Source of the DNA: Neoechinorhynchus agilis
Lineage: Eukaryota; Acanthocephala
DNA: 64,000 bases
Assembly: GCA_051530055.1 (NCBI GenBank)
Contig: CM121342.1
Location: 15,252,001 to 15,316,000 of the forward strand
Direction of reading: 5' to 3'
Each line of letters opens with the position of its first letter. Position 1 is the first letter of the stretch. The notes under the pieces are model-generated. The model was not told where the DNA came from. It saw only the letters and a program-made list of their open reading frames with translations, and made no database searches. Made by a program: the position numbers and the translations under genes. Shown here piece by piece: positions 10,445-22,655 of this stretch.

Positions 10445-12225
10445 TTTCCGGGTTTTAACCACCGAAAAGAGATATTCAACAATCGATAGGGAGGCGTTGG
10501 CGATCGTACATGCGATAAAGTGATTTCATAATTATTTGTACGGGAGAACATTTACGCTGGAAACAGATCACCAACCCCTCAAACACATTTTCGGGGATAA
10601 GCGTGATCTTAGTAAGATGACTAACGGCAGGTTAGTTCGTTGGGCATTACTGCTTAACGAGTACGATTATCAAAAACGCTATGTCAAAGGAAAAAGCAAC
10701 TTGTGTGCGGATTGTTTGTCAAGAGTGCCAAATGGAACAGCGAAGATATGTGATAACACGGTGGACATAAAGATACTTGAAGCGGCGCAGCAACAGTACA
10801 CGGAACAGTCGAATCTTTCTTGTCAAGTGATTCGACAAGCAACTCAGGAAGAGTGAGACTCTGAGGAAGATAAAAGGATTCTTGAGGTATGCCTGGACCA
10901 TGAACATCAAGGGAGTGGAAAAAGCTTTTTGGGATAGGAAAGATGAACTCTCAGAGGAGAATGGATTGGTTATGTGGCAGCACAAAATTATTGTACAAGA
11001 ATGTCTACGCAGCACAGTACTCACACATTTGCATAGAGGTCACCCGGGTATAGAATCAATGAAGAGGCTAACTCGACATTATGTGTGGTGGCCGAAGATA
11101 GGCGATGATGTTGAAAGATTTGTGGGCAGTTGCGTGCATTGCCAAAAGACAAGACCGATGGTACAAAAAGAACCAGTGATGCCCTGGGATAGACCGAAAA
11201 GAGTTTGGAGTCGACTGCACTTGGATTTGGCAGGGCCTGTTCACAATAAAATGTACTTGATTCTGGTCGATGCCACAAGCAAATGGGCCGAGATCTGGAA
11301 CGTTAATGGCAAAGCGACGACAAGCAATATAATAGTCCGGTTGAAAGATTGTTTCGCCCGTTTCGGAGTCCCAAGTAAAATTATAACAGATAATGGTTCG
11401 CAATTCAAATCCGAGGAGTTTGGAAAGTTCTGTCAAACTAGAGGGACAAAGCATGGAACTTCGAGTCCATACCATCCAAAAACAAATGGACTTGTAGAAA
11501 GAATGGTGGGAGCATTCAAAAGAACAAAAGATGAGAATGGAAACATAGATCAAGACGAAATATGGGAGTTTTTAGAGAATTACCGAAACACCGAGATTAA
11601 TGTCACCGGAGTGTCACCAGCAACCTTAATGTTAGGAAGGCGCCTGCCCACAGTTTTCGACAATATCAGATCGGAAAACGAGATGAGTGAATTGAACCAT
11701 GGTAGCAAATCAGCCAGAAAATTACGAGAGTTTAAAGACAATCAAACGATATGGTATAGAAGACCCAAAGATGAGACATGGGGGAAGGAATGATCACGAG
11801 ACGTACCGGTCCGGTATCATATCGAATCACTAACAAGGATGGTATCGAAGAAAGAATGCATGGGGATTTCGTAAGACCACGAGAAAATGACGGGAATGTC
11901 AAAAATGAGCCAGAAAGCGAAATGGTGGAAAACGAAACTGCAAAGGCAATAAAGGACGAACAGCAGTCTATTAACGAGGGAAACGATGAAGATAATGGCG
12001 ATGTAAGAGATCACGAGAAGGACAAACCGACTGAAATAATACTGCGAAGAAGTAGTCGAATAAGACGTCCTCCCCAAAGGTTCAGATGATGGAGGGGAGA
12101 AGATGTAGTGATTTGCGCAGTGACGCAGATGCCATGATTTGCATGGTGAAGCAAATACACATGATATATATAGTGGTAGTGATAGCGTGCGAGGGTGAAT
12201 ATAAAAAAGTTGTTGTAACTCTGCT
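10445..12225 (+). mobile_element. Ty3/gypsy fossil: RNase H, integrase, start of 3' LTR
   Basis: Domains in order on the plus strand: RNase H (TLETDHQPLKHIF, then WALLLNEYDYQKRYVKGKSN), integrase zinc finger (HRGHPGIESMKRLTRHYVWW, then C..C), integrase core (LHLDLAGPV ... DNGSQFKSEEF ... GLVERMVGAFKR) and an acidic C-terminal tail to 12089. A purine-rich tract at 12091-12103 is followed by TG, the expected start of a 3' LTR, which is then cut off by a LINE at about 12226. Gag, protease and most of the reverse transcriptase are missing. Broken, with several interruptions. The long integrase frame suggests it is younger than the copy at 6.1 kb. Confidence 0.9.
12104..12225 (+). repeat. Truncated 3' LTR of the Ty3/gypsy fossil
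   Basis: The stretch starts with TG right after a purine tract (GGAGGGGAGAAGA), as LTRs do. It is about 120 bp long before non-LTR endonuclease sequence begins. No matching 5' LTR is in the window, so the element cannot be dated from its LTRs. Confidence 0.5.
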
Positions 12226-14560
12226 CATGACACTACCTCAGATATAGCCTTCGTACAGGAAACTAAATCCCTTTTTACCCCGGATGATCTACCCATCTCC
12301 ATGCATGGCCTATATGACGATTTCATCTTCTATATTACAGCGCCCTTTGCTGACAGTTCTCAAGGTCTCTTATCGGTTTTTCCCAATTTACTTCTCCTGA
12401 CCTCTCATACGATATGTTTTCGTTTTCCTTTGGAGGTCGGAATTCGATTACCTGTAACATCTACATTCGCCCTCGAAAAATACATGTACCTCAAACTAAA
12501 GAGTTATTGCGGAATCTTTTGAATTCAGCAGTAGATTTCATTTTTGGCGACTTAATTGATTCTTCCCATAGGTGGCTGAAAGCCACCATTAAGTCAACAG
12601 AATCCCACGAATTGCTTTCGCCTCAATATCCTACTTTCTCCTCTCATAATTCATCATCCTACCTGGATCTTTGTCTTTGGCGAAGAGCTACTTGGCTCAA
12701 ACCATCGGTATCCGCCCAGATTGCGTTATATGATCGCACCGGACATGATCTTATCGTTTGGAACTTTGATTCCAACCAGCTGTTATGCAAAAAATCAAAT
12801 TAGGCGCTTTGAATGTCCACCTTTTAACTTGGCTTTAAATTTTTTGTTCTCAGGTAACGTCAATGCCAGTCTAGGAGAGATTAAAGACTATCTGGCAACA
12901 TTTAGTGAAAAATTCCTTTCCACAGTAACAGATAGGAGACCTAAGCTTTTGTCACTGTTGTGTAGGCAGTTAATGGTTGCAAAGAATCTCGGGGACATCG
13001 TCTCAACTAAGTTCTGGGGTAGTCTTTACTGGCCCTGCAGAACCCGCGTCCAGTATAGTGTAGATAAACGAACGATAGGTTCATTCACATCTGGCTCCAC
13101 TCAGTTGTGGCGTACAGTCTCCAAAAAACGTTTTAGACCCTGGCAACAAACCGCAGGTACGTGAATTAAGGAGGCAAGCCAGAGCTCTGTCGTGGAGGCT
13201 CTCTGCACTGAACACGCGGGAGGTTGCGGGAAATCTCCAGTCTTCAAGGATTTTTTACCAATAAAGCCTAGGTGTTTCGACTTATCTCCATCCGACATTG
13301 TTCAAAATTGGAAATCCCGTGATAAAGTTTCTACGAATGGGGCTTCTGCGTATTTTAAGGCCACTATTATTGTGGATTCAAAAATCAAATCCTTTGGGGT
13401 CAGAGATAAATATGGCAAAGCGAATATTTCTCCTAAATCAAAAGCGCCCCGCTTGATGTCCATCCTATCTCCATCCAAAACTCTATGGTATCCATTTACG
13501 AGAGAGCTCTCGCCAGTTCAATTCTTAATTTTGCTGTCGAACATGATTGCATAGATCCTAGATGCCACGGGTTATTGCCCGGAAAATCGGTTCACACCGC
13601 AGTTGGGCAGATTATTTACAATTTTAAAAACGGCAAAAATGCAATGAAAGTTTTAATAGCCTTTGACATTTCTAAGGCGTTTAATAACATCGATATCTAT
13701 CTTGAAGTCGAAATTTTTCTATTTTCAAGACGATCACTCTAAAAACTTTTATTTTCCGACCAAAGGAGGCCCTCAAAGATCTCCTTTTTCACCCATTCTT
13801 TTATGTCTAGCCACACAATTTATAGTTCAGAATTGCAGAGTTTGCAGGGGAATTACTCTATATGCTGATGATATGACCGCTGTTATAAGTGAGTCTAGCT
13901 ACATCTCAGGTAGGATAAGTCTTCTATCTTTACTTAAATTTTTACACCATGTTTTACCTCAAATGGGACCAGATCTCAATCCCAGAAAAACTAAATTTAT
14001 TTTAAAGTCACACTCGACGATTTGTAAACGCAAAATCCGAGAATTCTATAGAGATTATTAAAATCTTGATGATGTTTTAGTTAATAAAAAATATACATTT
14101 TAGGATATTATTTTACAACCAATTTGAACACTAAGGCCCATCTTGGTAAATTTAAAAAGCTTTTAAAGGCAGCACAGGCTAAAGCTCGACGTCTTAATAA
14201 GCTAGCTATAAAGAATAAAGTGATCAAAACCATTTGGAATTGTTGGGCAGTATCTGGCCTGGTTTTCCATTCCAGAGGCCGTCCTCTCGAACAGCGCAAA
14301 GAATTCATTCGCACCTTTCTTATTGTTCTGAGCAAACTCCCCTATCCCTAGGCACATACAAATGACTGGGCCGAGAAAGCACATCGCTGGTGTCAAATGG
14401 ACGAGTAGAGAGATAAAATAGTGTATGGATATTATTGCCGATCTTTATCCATCGTTAACACTATGGTCCTTCTCTCGGATAAATTTTTTATTGACAGAAT
14501 AGAATATTTTTGCGAGCAACAGATAAACACTTGAAACTCTAAAAATGCAGAGGGACTGAT
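12226..14560 (+). mobile_element. APE-type LINE fragment: endonuclease and reverse transcriptase
   Basis: The first readable motif is DIAFVQETK, the N-terminal box of an APE endonuclease. At about 12.55 kb a downstream endonuclease segment (FGDLIDSSHRW ... SSSYLDLCLW) follows. Reverse transcriptase motifs come next: CHGLLPGKSVHTA and FDISKAFNNID at 13.56-13.7 kb, GGPQRSPFSPIL and LYADDMTAVIS at 13.77-13.9 kb, and a lysine-rich thumb to about 14.3 kb. Frames shift several times and there are stops, so the copy is dead. It has inserted into, or replaced, the LTR of the gypsy fossil on its left. Confidence 0.8.
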
Positions 14561-14859
14561 TGAGAAAAAATGTCAAATGATCATTTAAGGGTTCCCGAAC
14601 GAATATCCCCCGACCTCACCAAATCCGCATTCCATAGTTTCAATTCGATATTGTTTATCGCTCAAATAACCATCAAAAACAATGCCATAATGAGGACCCA
14701 AAGTACATGGTTCCAATTCTTATCTAACAAACGTGTCCGACATAACTGTTTTATTGTTTTTAAAGAACTCACTCTTTACACACACTGTGGTCATTTTTGT
14801 AGCCTTCACGGGCGCCGATCTATATGTGGCGCAACGTGCGCGGATCGATATTTGGTGCA

Positions 14860-15370
14860 AATCATATACATCACCTTTTCTAGACACAAGGATGAGCTGG
14901 AAAAATTAGACGAGACGGTGAAAGCCTCCCTCGACAAAATTTTAAATACTCAGCTGCAGGATGAAACCTGGCGTCAAGCATCCTTGTCGGTGTCGTCCGC
15001 CGGTTTGGGTATCCGAAAAACAGCCGATATTTCTCTGTCAGCTTGTTTGGGATCGCAAGAAGCAAGTCGGAAAATAGTTCAATGTGCTCTTGGCGAGAAT
15101 TACACTTTGGACTTTGGTGTGGAGATTCATACAGCGAGCAGGTCCCCGTCAATGGTTGCAAACAATCAGTTTGGGACTCACCCCTGGTAGCGAGAATTCA
15201 TAACTCTTTAATTTCAGATTCACATGACCTAATTAACCAAACTTGATTGATGGCAGTCTCTACAAGAGAATCGGTTGCTCGACTCAATGTTATCCCGATC
15301 GCTTCCGTGGGTACCCTTCTCTACGACGAGACTGTAAGGATTGCAGTGTCCCTGAGACTTGGGGTGTCCT
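14860..15370 (+). mobile_element. LINE C-terminal fragment (second family), left copy
   Basis: A frame at 14890-15130 reads LDETVKASLDKILNTQLQDE, then RQASLSVSSAGLGIRKTADI. A neighbouring frame continues WCGDSYSEQVPVNGCKQSVW and SPLVARIHNSLISDS. The same protein stretch occurs on the minus strand at 47.2-47.6 kb in a longer copy. Its last 230 bp are repeated at 17254-17500. Confidence 0.75.
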
Positions 15371-17253
15371 TTAATCGTCGAATCGCGTCTGTCTCTTTGT
15401 GCGCAAAGAAGAACCTGATGTTCTCAGTAATTAAAGGTTGAATTTTATACGAATAATTCGAAATCCATCGACTGTAATAGGCGAAGAAGCCTAATAATTG
15501 CTTGAGCATTCTTGGATTCGACTTAATTGGAATCTCTTCCAAGGCTTTCAGTCGCGTTGGATCCGGACATAGGTAGCCATTGCATATCTCGTAACCAAGT
15601 ACTTGAATCTTCTCTTGACAAAAAAGACACTTTTTCATGTTCAGCTTCAATTTCCGACTCGAGACGGCCTCCTCTAATCGCCGCAAATTCCGGTCATGTT
15701 CGTCTCGTGTTCTACCATAAAACTATGACGTCATCCAAGTAAGCGTAAGTCTGTTTTAAGCCACCAGCATATATCATGTTGTCCATAAACCTTTAAAATG
15801 CCGCTACAGCATTAGTCACGCCCATAGAAATCTTGGTGAATCGACATAACCGCCCATCCGCTTCAAAAGCGGTGTAATTCCTCTCTGTCGGAAGTATGGG
15901 CACTTGATAGTATGCTTCCTTAAGATCGACACAGCTGTAGAATCTATTTTTGTCAACTTCGGTAGCTACATCGTTCAACCGCGAAAGAGGATAAGCGTCG
16001 AGATATGTGTAACGGTTGATCGTTTGCGAAAAATCGACAACAAACCGCTTTTTACCAATTCCTTTCCTGAATACGACCACTTGAGCACGCCACGGGGAAA
16101 TAGCTGGTTCAATTGCACCTTCCTCCAGCATTCGTTTTATCTCGGATTGGATGAATAAACGATCTTCACTAGAGTATTTTCTTGATTTAGTGACGATTGA
16201 GGTGCATTCCTCAGACAGGTTGTAAATAAGAGAGGGACATAAGGCGTATCGTTTATTGCGGAAAGTGACAACTCTAAGGGGACATGCTCGCCGCGCGCTT
16301 TTAGCTTGATTTCGGAGTGCGATTTGACGAATGGCAACCCAAGAATCGCCTCAGTACATAATTGCTTTAGTATGTAAAACTCGACGGCCTCGTAAATCCG
16401 GCAACCAAATCGTATATCGAGCGAACATTTCCTATGCACTTCCTGATACGATTTCCCAGCGGCCAATGAGACAGTCAGTTTGACGGGTTCATAGCTTACC
16501 TTGAGTTTGTTCGCAATTTCGGAGTCCAGGAAATTCAGGACACTTTCAGTGACCATCGACACTACGACAGACCGGTCCAGTATCCTGATTGTCACTTTCA
16601 TGTGAGAGCTGAGACGATTATCGCACGTGTTTGAAGCAAGGAATATAGCCGATGCGTTGCTTTTCGAGCGCGTTTTACGCATTCTGGCGAAGTGTCTGAT
16701 TTTACGACACGAACGACACTCGGGCCCTGTGGCGAAACATTTCGCTCTAGGATGTCTAGGCCCTCCACAAAAGAAGCAAGAATTAGTTTTGTCGCTTTTG
16801 TGATATCGTTGGTAACTGCTTATCCTCTTCGTTCCGACCATGCCACACGCACTCACTTCCGGCCCAGTATCCTCGGAACGCCCATGAGAGTGACCATCAA
16901 TATCGTTCCAATCCTTCGATCGCTCTTCGCATTGTTTTGGCAATCTCGATGGCCCTTTCTAAGTTCAGTGATCCTTCCTAGAGTAGCCTCTGACGAATTG
17001 TATCAGAAAGTATTCCAGAAATAAACGAATCTCTTATGAAGTCTGCTTTTGCTTGCTTCGCGCTGACTGCCTTGAACTTACAATCCTTTGCGAGTGTCCA
17101 CAGGCTTTGAATGTATTGGTTCAAATCTTCGTGTACAGACTGTTTCCTGCGAGCGAGCAAGTGTCGCGACAAGACCTCATTAGAGTTTTGGATGTAGAGA
17201 CTATCGAGAGTCGCCATAGCATCATCGAACGTAACAGCTTCTTCGGTTAGTTC
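15371..17253 (-). mobile_element. Ty3/gypsy fossil: Gag, zinc knuckle, protease, reverse transcriptase
   Basis: On the minus strand, in order: a Gag segment (17.25-16.98 kb), a nucleocapsid zinc knuckle (NSCFFCGGPRHPRAKC, then C..C) and an aspartic-protease-like region at 16.9-16.15 kb, then reverse transcriptase (FVVDFSQTINRYTYLDAYPL, YSCVDLKEAYYQV) and its connection (KCLFCQEKIQVLGYEI, LKQLLGFFAYYSRWI). RNase H and integrase are absent and no LTRs are visible. It is broken, with a handful of interruptions. It is bracketed by two direct copies of a LINE tail. Confidence 0.85.
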
Positions 17254-17625
17254 GTTAGCGAGCAGGTCCCCATCAATGGTTGCAAACAATCGGTTTTGGA
17301 CTCGCCACTGGTAGCGAGAATTCATAACTCTTGAAATTCAGATTCTCGTGACCTGGTTAACCGAACCCGATTGGCAACAGTCTCTACAAGACAATCGGGT
17401 GCTTCGCTCAATTCTATCCCGATCGCGTCTGGGGGTACCCTTCTCTCCAACGAGACAGTAAGGATTGCAGGGAACCTGAGACTTGGGGTATCAATGTGCA
17501 CATCTAATCGCTACCGTTGCGGCGCTACCGTATAACAATCGATGCACCATGGTCTCGTTTGTCGGCAATCAGGCGGGAGTTACTCACGCCTTGGTGTCGA
17601 GATACTCGGGTCGTTTGGTACCGCG
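17254..17625 (+). mobile_element. LINE C-terminal fragment (second family), right copy
   Basis: The first 230 bp repeat 15133-15362 in the same orientation with many substitutions. The fragment continues about 120 bp further into the region that codes for the Cys/His-rich segment before the LINE tail. The gypsy fossil therefore sits between two overlapping pieces of the same LINE. Confidence 0.7.
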
Positions 17626-17764
17626 GTGCAACTTTCAAAACCACTCTCGAGAGAAACGTTGCACTGGATTTAAATAAAAACCAGATTTTCTTGATTGCCG
17701 AAATGTTACTGTTAGTCGAAACAAAAACCTTCTTTTATGAGGCCAATCCTAATAAAAGCAAATT

Positions 17765-19240
17765 TTATGACAACTGCACTCTAACGAAAAACTTGGCGAG
17801 CCACGGCGCAGGATTCCAGCAACTTGCCTTCCACAAGTCCCCGGCTATGTCATCTGGTCCAGCTGCTTTCTCCGATTTCATCGCTTTTATGGCTCGTGTG
17901 ACTTTATCTGTGCTAATTTCGTTTATGGGACCGAGGGCTTCAAGGAGGCAAGGGATTCGCGGGTGGGGGAACTCTTCGGTCGACGCGATTTGATAGTATT
18001 CTCGCCATCTTACCTCTCTCTCGTCGTCGACCTCTCTCTCTCCACCCTCCGGATCCGTCATCCACTCCGGATCCGTCATCAACATCACGGGGACCCAGAG
18101 TTACATGGGTTCTCTTAAACAAAATAAATAAAACGTGTTGTTGCACTCCCTGGCGATCCGTAATCATTTTTCCGCTTGCGTCATTTATGCAGTATAACTT
18201 CTCAATGTTTTGGTTCTGCAGGTGTTGCAGTTTCACAAGTCGGTACACGTTTCGCTCGCAGTCCTTCTTTTCTAGTTTCACATTTACCTCAGCATAGTGA
18301 ATTGCCCTCCTAGCCTTTGATATCACTTTCTTTGCAAGTTTTCTCGCTTCGATGTAGTTTTCCCTGGTCTAGTGCCCGAGGAATGCGAGGAAGGGACGCT
18401 TCTTAGCTTGAACCATCGCTCTGACATTACCTGTCCACAACCAAACATTCCATTTTATATAGCGTCGTCCTGGTTTTGTTTCACAAGCAGTTCGCGGGCT
18501 ACTGTGTGGATAGACTATTTGGCTTCGTTCCACACTTCGTCGGAGTTTGCTAGATCCGGTTGTTTAATTTTTGAAGTAACATCTTCGACCCTTCCTCTAA
18601 AATGCCACCACTTTATTCGGTGCAACATTCGGTTGCCTCGGGGAATCGATTCTCAAGCTGGCGATAGCAGGACGATGTTGACTCGCGATCGTTTCATACG
18701 GTTCGGCCTTTGTGTCGTTGACAGTCGACATGTCTTTGCGTCGTACAAGAATGTAATCAATTTGTGACTTTTTGTGCCCCGCTATAGAATGTAGGGGGCT
18801 GTAAGGGCCGTTTTATGAACCAAGTATTGGTAATGATTGGCTTATATGAGTCCGCGAAATCGATGGTGCGCCAACCACATTTGTTCCTTTGGCCGAATCC
18901 CTTTGCTCCGTAACATGGACTACCTTCAACACATTCTGCAATATGGCCGTTGAGATCTCCCGCTATAATTAGGTAGTCATCAATTGGGACTTCTCGGCTA
19001 CTTCTCTCAGTAGTTGCCGAAAATCGTCTTTTTCACTGCGTCCGGTTTGTGGAGTACAAGCCGAAATAACATGGACTGTCTTATGATACATAACAATGGA
19101 CACTTTCATCAGTCTGTCGTCATATCGGTCAACTTGTTTGACATAATCTCGAAATTTCTCTGAGATTACGGTGCCTACTCCACTTCGAGTCCTAACAGAT
19201 TCATTGTAGAAGACAATTTATAGCGAACCTGTCAACCCGA
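17765..19240 (-). mobile_element. RTE-type LINE fragment, copy B (endonuclease and start of RT)
   Basis: The minus strand encodes, from high to low coordinates, the endonuclease half described for copy A, then KARRAIHYAEVNVKLEKKDC and WREYYQIASTEEFP, and then GPINEISTDKVTRAIKAMKS with KAAGPDDIAGDLWK, the conserved run into the reverse transcriptase in RTE and related LINEs. A short dinucleotide-rich insertion at about 18.03-18.09 kb (GGATCCGTCATC repeated) interrupts it. Dead copy. Confidence 0.75.
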
Positions 19241-19523
19241 GGCTATTAGAAAAACCTAGAAACGAGAATAATCAAAAACCTTTTTGGATGATTCAGAAGG
19301 CGAGGTTTTCTCGCAAAATATTTCAGAAGAATAAAATGATTTTTAACCGGGAGTACCTTCATCACAAGTCAAAATTTAACACCCCGATAAATTCTCTCGA
19401 TATGAGTCTAAAATGCATTTTATTATGTGGAACGTTGGTAATTCTTCGACGATAACAAAACGTAAAGTCAATAAGCGAATATGTCGACGTCATGCGATCG
19501 ACGCAAAAAATAAAACCGCACTT
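18094..19523. repeat. Segmental duplication, copy B of a 1.43 kb segment
   Basis: Matches 1-1430 almost base for base. On its left, copy B continues into more of the same LINE (to 17765). On its right it meets unrelated repeat sequence at 19524. The near-identity points to a recent copying event. Confidence 0.9.
19282..19338 (+). ncRNA. Degenerate hammerhead-like motif, second copy
   Basis: The duplicate of the motif at 1189-1245, carried inside the 1.43 kb duplication. It has the same weak boxes, so it is probably inactive. Confidence 0.3.
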
Positions 19524-19576
19524 CCTTTCGGGCTCAATATCTCGGAGCATTTAAATAATTTGTTCGTCCCGACGAA

Positions 19577-19880
19577 GGAGCTTATCGTTCGGTGCAAGAA
19601 GCCGAACGGCACCGCGGGTATAACTGTTTGCAGAAGAGGTTCGAGGTTGGACTCACGAAACGCACAATGTCGTTTTAGTGAACCCGAGAAGTGCCCACTA
19701 GATTTCGCCAAGAGAGTCGTCATTAACTGCCTCAATCAAGTCTCCGAGTTTCTACGTTATCATAGATCCCGCTGATCAAGGAGCCATAACTTCATTGGCC
19801 GGTTTTGCTGCGGGTGGAATATTTTCAAGACACACCTCATTTATGGCAGGACGATTCCTCAAAAGTTGCTTCCCGGAGCC
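19577..19880. repeat. Dispersed repeat, copy 2
   Basis: The partner of 4075-4455. This copy lacks about 50 bp present in copy 1, so each has its own history. Short minus-strand frames run through it, without a recognised domain. Confidence 0.65.
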
Positions 19881-20194
19881 GGAACATGTGGATTCTCGGT
19901 CATGGAGTCGAATGAAGCCCGATTCGACTGGTGCAAGCAACATGGGAGCGACGGTTGCTGCCGCTATGCTTTCATCGATTTTCTTTTTTTCCCATGTTCC
20001 CCTTCGCATTGTGTGATCTGTTGTCGCCTTGAAATTCACCATTTTAACGAGTATCGCGTAAAAAATTCGTAGTATGTTTACGTAAGCAAAGTTGGGCATT
20101 AAATGTATTTTCGATAGGTTTATGCTGAGCGTTATGAGGTAACCAAAGTTTCTTTGTTGCAACGGACACTAAACCTGAGAATACATGGACTTCT

Positions 20195-21240
20195 CGTGCT
20201 GTCACTACTTCTCTTTAATATTTTCCTAAACGAACTTAAACCTCTCTCCTCTCGCCCAGACCAAAACAGTAATGTGCTCAATAATCAACATCAGCATTCC
20301 TTGAACAACTCTGAACTCGGGTGCTTATGAGGACCAAAGGTACATTGACCCTATTCATTGTATTTTAACAAAAAGTGTCATTATTGGAACGCCAAGGTTT
20401 TGAACTCTGTTATAAAAAACAGGTTATATTAAGCTTGTCAATACACAGTGTCGGGAAAGCCGAAGCATCTAAGCTTGAAAGCGAAGGAAGATGGGTTGGT
20501 GAAGCCATAAAAAGCTTTCTCAGTACGTAGAGAAGCTTATGGTGGTGCCAAGGTATTGAACAATGAGAATTGCTGCGATTGATGTTCTGCAGTTTCCGTG
20601 TAATATATTGCTCACAAACATGACAACAATCCCAATCATTTGGCTGATGTAATATTTTTGGCCTACTGATCAGTAAGATAGTCCAGCAGCTCATTCAAAT
20701 AGCGTAAACGTTTATTCGGTCTATTTGTTGAATTTGTCCTAATTATTGTTTCGGCTTTCCCGACACTGTGTATTGACAAGCTTAATATTACCTGTTTTTT
20801 ATAACCAATTTCAAAACCTTGGCGTTCCAATAATGACACTTTTTCTTAAAATACAATGAATAGGGTCAATGTCCCTTTGGTCCTCATAAGCACCCGAGTT
20901 CAGAGTTGTTCAAGGAATGCGGATGTTGATTATTCAGCACATTACGGTTTTGGTCTGGGCGAGAGGAGAGAGGTTAAAGTTCGTTTAGGAAAATATTAAA
21001 GAGAAGTAGTGACAACACAGCACCTTGAGGTAGCTTTTGGTGAGCGATAGGACGATAGAGGAGGCAGAACGGCAGTGCCACGTGAACGAATTTTGGAAGA
21101 AAGGAAGCTTTTGCGGGTAACAAATATTTTGAGAGTTAGTCCATTTTGTAAACGAGGAAAGTCAGGGGATTTATCGCGATGGGCCTCAGATGCTTTATTT
21201 TAAAGGAGTTTCAAAAATTTCGTTTTCTCCAAAATTCGCT
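20195..21240. mobile_element. LINE fragment carrying an inverted duplication of its RT core
   Basis: Bases 20195-20463 and 20751-21018 are inverted copies of each other around a 290 bp centre. Read outward, each encodes a reverse transcriptase piece including VLSLLLFNIFLNEL, a form of the conserved GxPQGxVLSPLLFNIFxND box. The tail 21110-21240 matches 41216-41330 of the LINE at 39.9-41.4 kb. This looks like the product of twin priming or a local rearrangement during retrotransposition. Confidence 0.65.
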
Positions 21241-21301
21241 TTCCAATGCAAATATAGATGTAAACCTATCGGTATGACCTTCTGATAAGCACGCTTTTTA
21301 G

Positions 21302-21482
21302 TGACCAATTTGCATGCCGATATTTCGCGCATGTGCCAGTAATGCAGATTTACAACCAATTAAGAACCGCTGTGAATTTTCCCGGCAAGGCAAATTGTGG
21401 ACGACTTGAACGTTCCGGCATTACGCTAGAAAGTAATGATGTTAATATGTTAAATTATTTGGTTAAAAATATTTTTGGATGA
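21302..21482 (+). CDS. Candidate terminal exon (partial gene), left arm
   Basis: A 60-codon open stretch follows a good acceptor (CTTTTTAG) and ends with a stop at 21482. It reads YFAHVPVMQIYNQLRTAV and, near the end, MLNYLVKNIFG. The same stretch is open in the mirror copy (34852-34672), which supports coding. No start or upstream exon is visible inside the arm, and the family is not recognised. Confidence 0.3.
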
Positions 21483-21863
21483 GATTCATTTCGATGACAA
21501 AATGCTGTCTTTTGCCCTTTAAAAGGTCGCTGTTTCAATACTTAAATTCTGTAGACGCAAAGTGTACGAAAATGAAAGTCGATGTTTTAAATCCATTTTG
21601 ATCTATTTGTTGGTTAATTCCACGGAGGAGAATCGCGAAGAAACAGTAATGATGGCAGAGCAACGATAAGGATGCGAAACGAATCTGAATCTTAAAAATC
21701 TCACCGAGTTTACGACCATTGTCGAAATCCTATAAAATATGTTTTATCCGAGCGACGTTTGAAAGTATTGTTCGAACGCTGAAATCGATCAATGGTTTGT
21801 TCTAGACAGAGCAAAATGACACCAGAAGTAACAATTAAAATCTTAAAGTCAACGTTTTTGTTT

Positions 21864-22211
21864 TTATAAATCAACGGTGTTTGGTTGATTGTCTTCGTTG
21901 TCTGTCGATCCGGTTTCGCAAAGAAGACTACTAATTTCCGACATAGGACTTGACTGAGATGTTTTCATCGCAAGAAACGACATTCTCCATTTAATATAAC
22001 TTTGTTGCATTTGACTCTGAAGATATGCAGGATGCTGCTCCGTTCCATACATTACGTCCTTAGCGCTGACTTTCCTAAGGACGTTCTCCTTTATTTCTTG
22101 GTACATTGCGTTTTTCGCTTCCTGTTTAAGAAACTCGTTTGTATGCATCAAAAATATATCCAATTGATTGAGTTTGATTTTGTCATTAATGCCTATATCC
22201 TTTTTGGACAT
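21864..22211 (-). CDS. Small charged helical protein, unknown
   Basis: A 115-residue single-exon frame starts with ATG at 22211. The first 70 residues are rich in Lys, Glu, Gln and Asn and probably helical (DKIKLNQLDIFLMHTNEFL, EIKENVLRKV). The tail is Ser/Asp/Glu-rich (ETGSTDNEDNQPNT). There is no signal peptide or membrane segment, so a cytosolic or nuclear adaptor-type protein is likely. It lies in the left arm; the mirror copy at 33947-34290 is broken in several places, so this is the surviving copy. Family unknown. Confidence 0.55.
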   Translation of the reverse strand: MSKKDIGINDKIKLNQLDIFLMHTNEFLKQEAKNAMYQEIKENVLRKVSAKDVMYGTEQHPAYLQSQMQQSYIKWRMSFLAMKTSQSSPMSEISSLLCETGSTDNEDNQPNTVDL

Positions 22212-22655
22212 CTTTAAAGAATCATGAATTATCGATTTGATTCGTGATTTCTAAGTAAAATGTCTTGCACGTCGGCAATGATTGTATCGCATAAATATAA
22301 TAAATGATAAAACCTCCTTTGGGTTCTTGTTGTATTCGGATTACGTTGTTATGAATAACTAATCAATATGCACTAATCAATAACTGTATCTGATGGATCA
22401 GTCCAAAACGATAACTGCTACTAATAACATTTAGCGAGTATTGAAGAATTCTAAGATGTTTAAGAACAAAGAACGAAGCTTCTGAAACTGCTAGAATCAC
22501 ATGTAAGATTCGCGATTTTATTCAGGTGTCGTCTATAGATCAATCTCTCCTCCATCTCTATTCGTTCATTTATAGCCGATAGCAGTACTCAAGAACCGAA
22601 ATTTTAATTCTGTTTGTTGCCGAAAATATGCAGCTTCCCAATTCGAGAATTTTTT

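Noticed and set aside
9913-10551. Minus-strand open frame of about 210 codons
   Set aside because: It runs antisense to the start of a gypsy RNase H region, with low-information Ser/Leu/Arg composition and no domain.
15133-17500. Direct repeats around the gypsy fossil taken as LTRs
   Set aside because: The same sequence is the C-terminal coding part of a LINE at 47.1-47.4 kb. The repeats differ at many bases and do not start TG or end CA.
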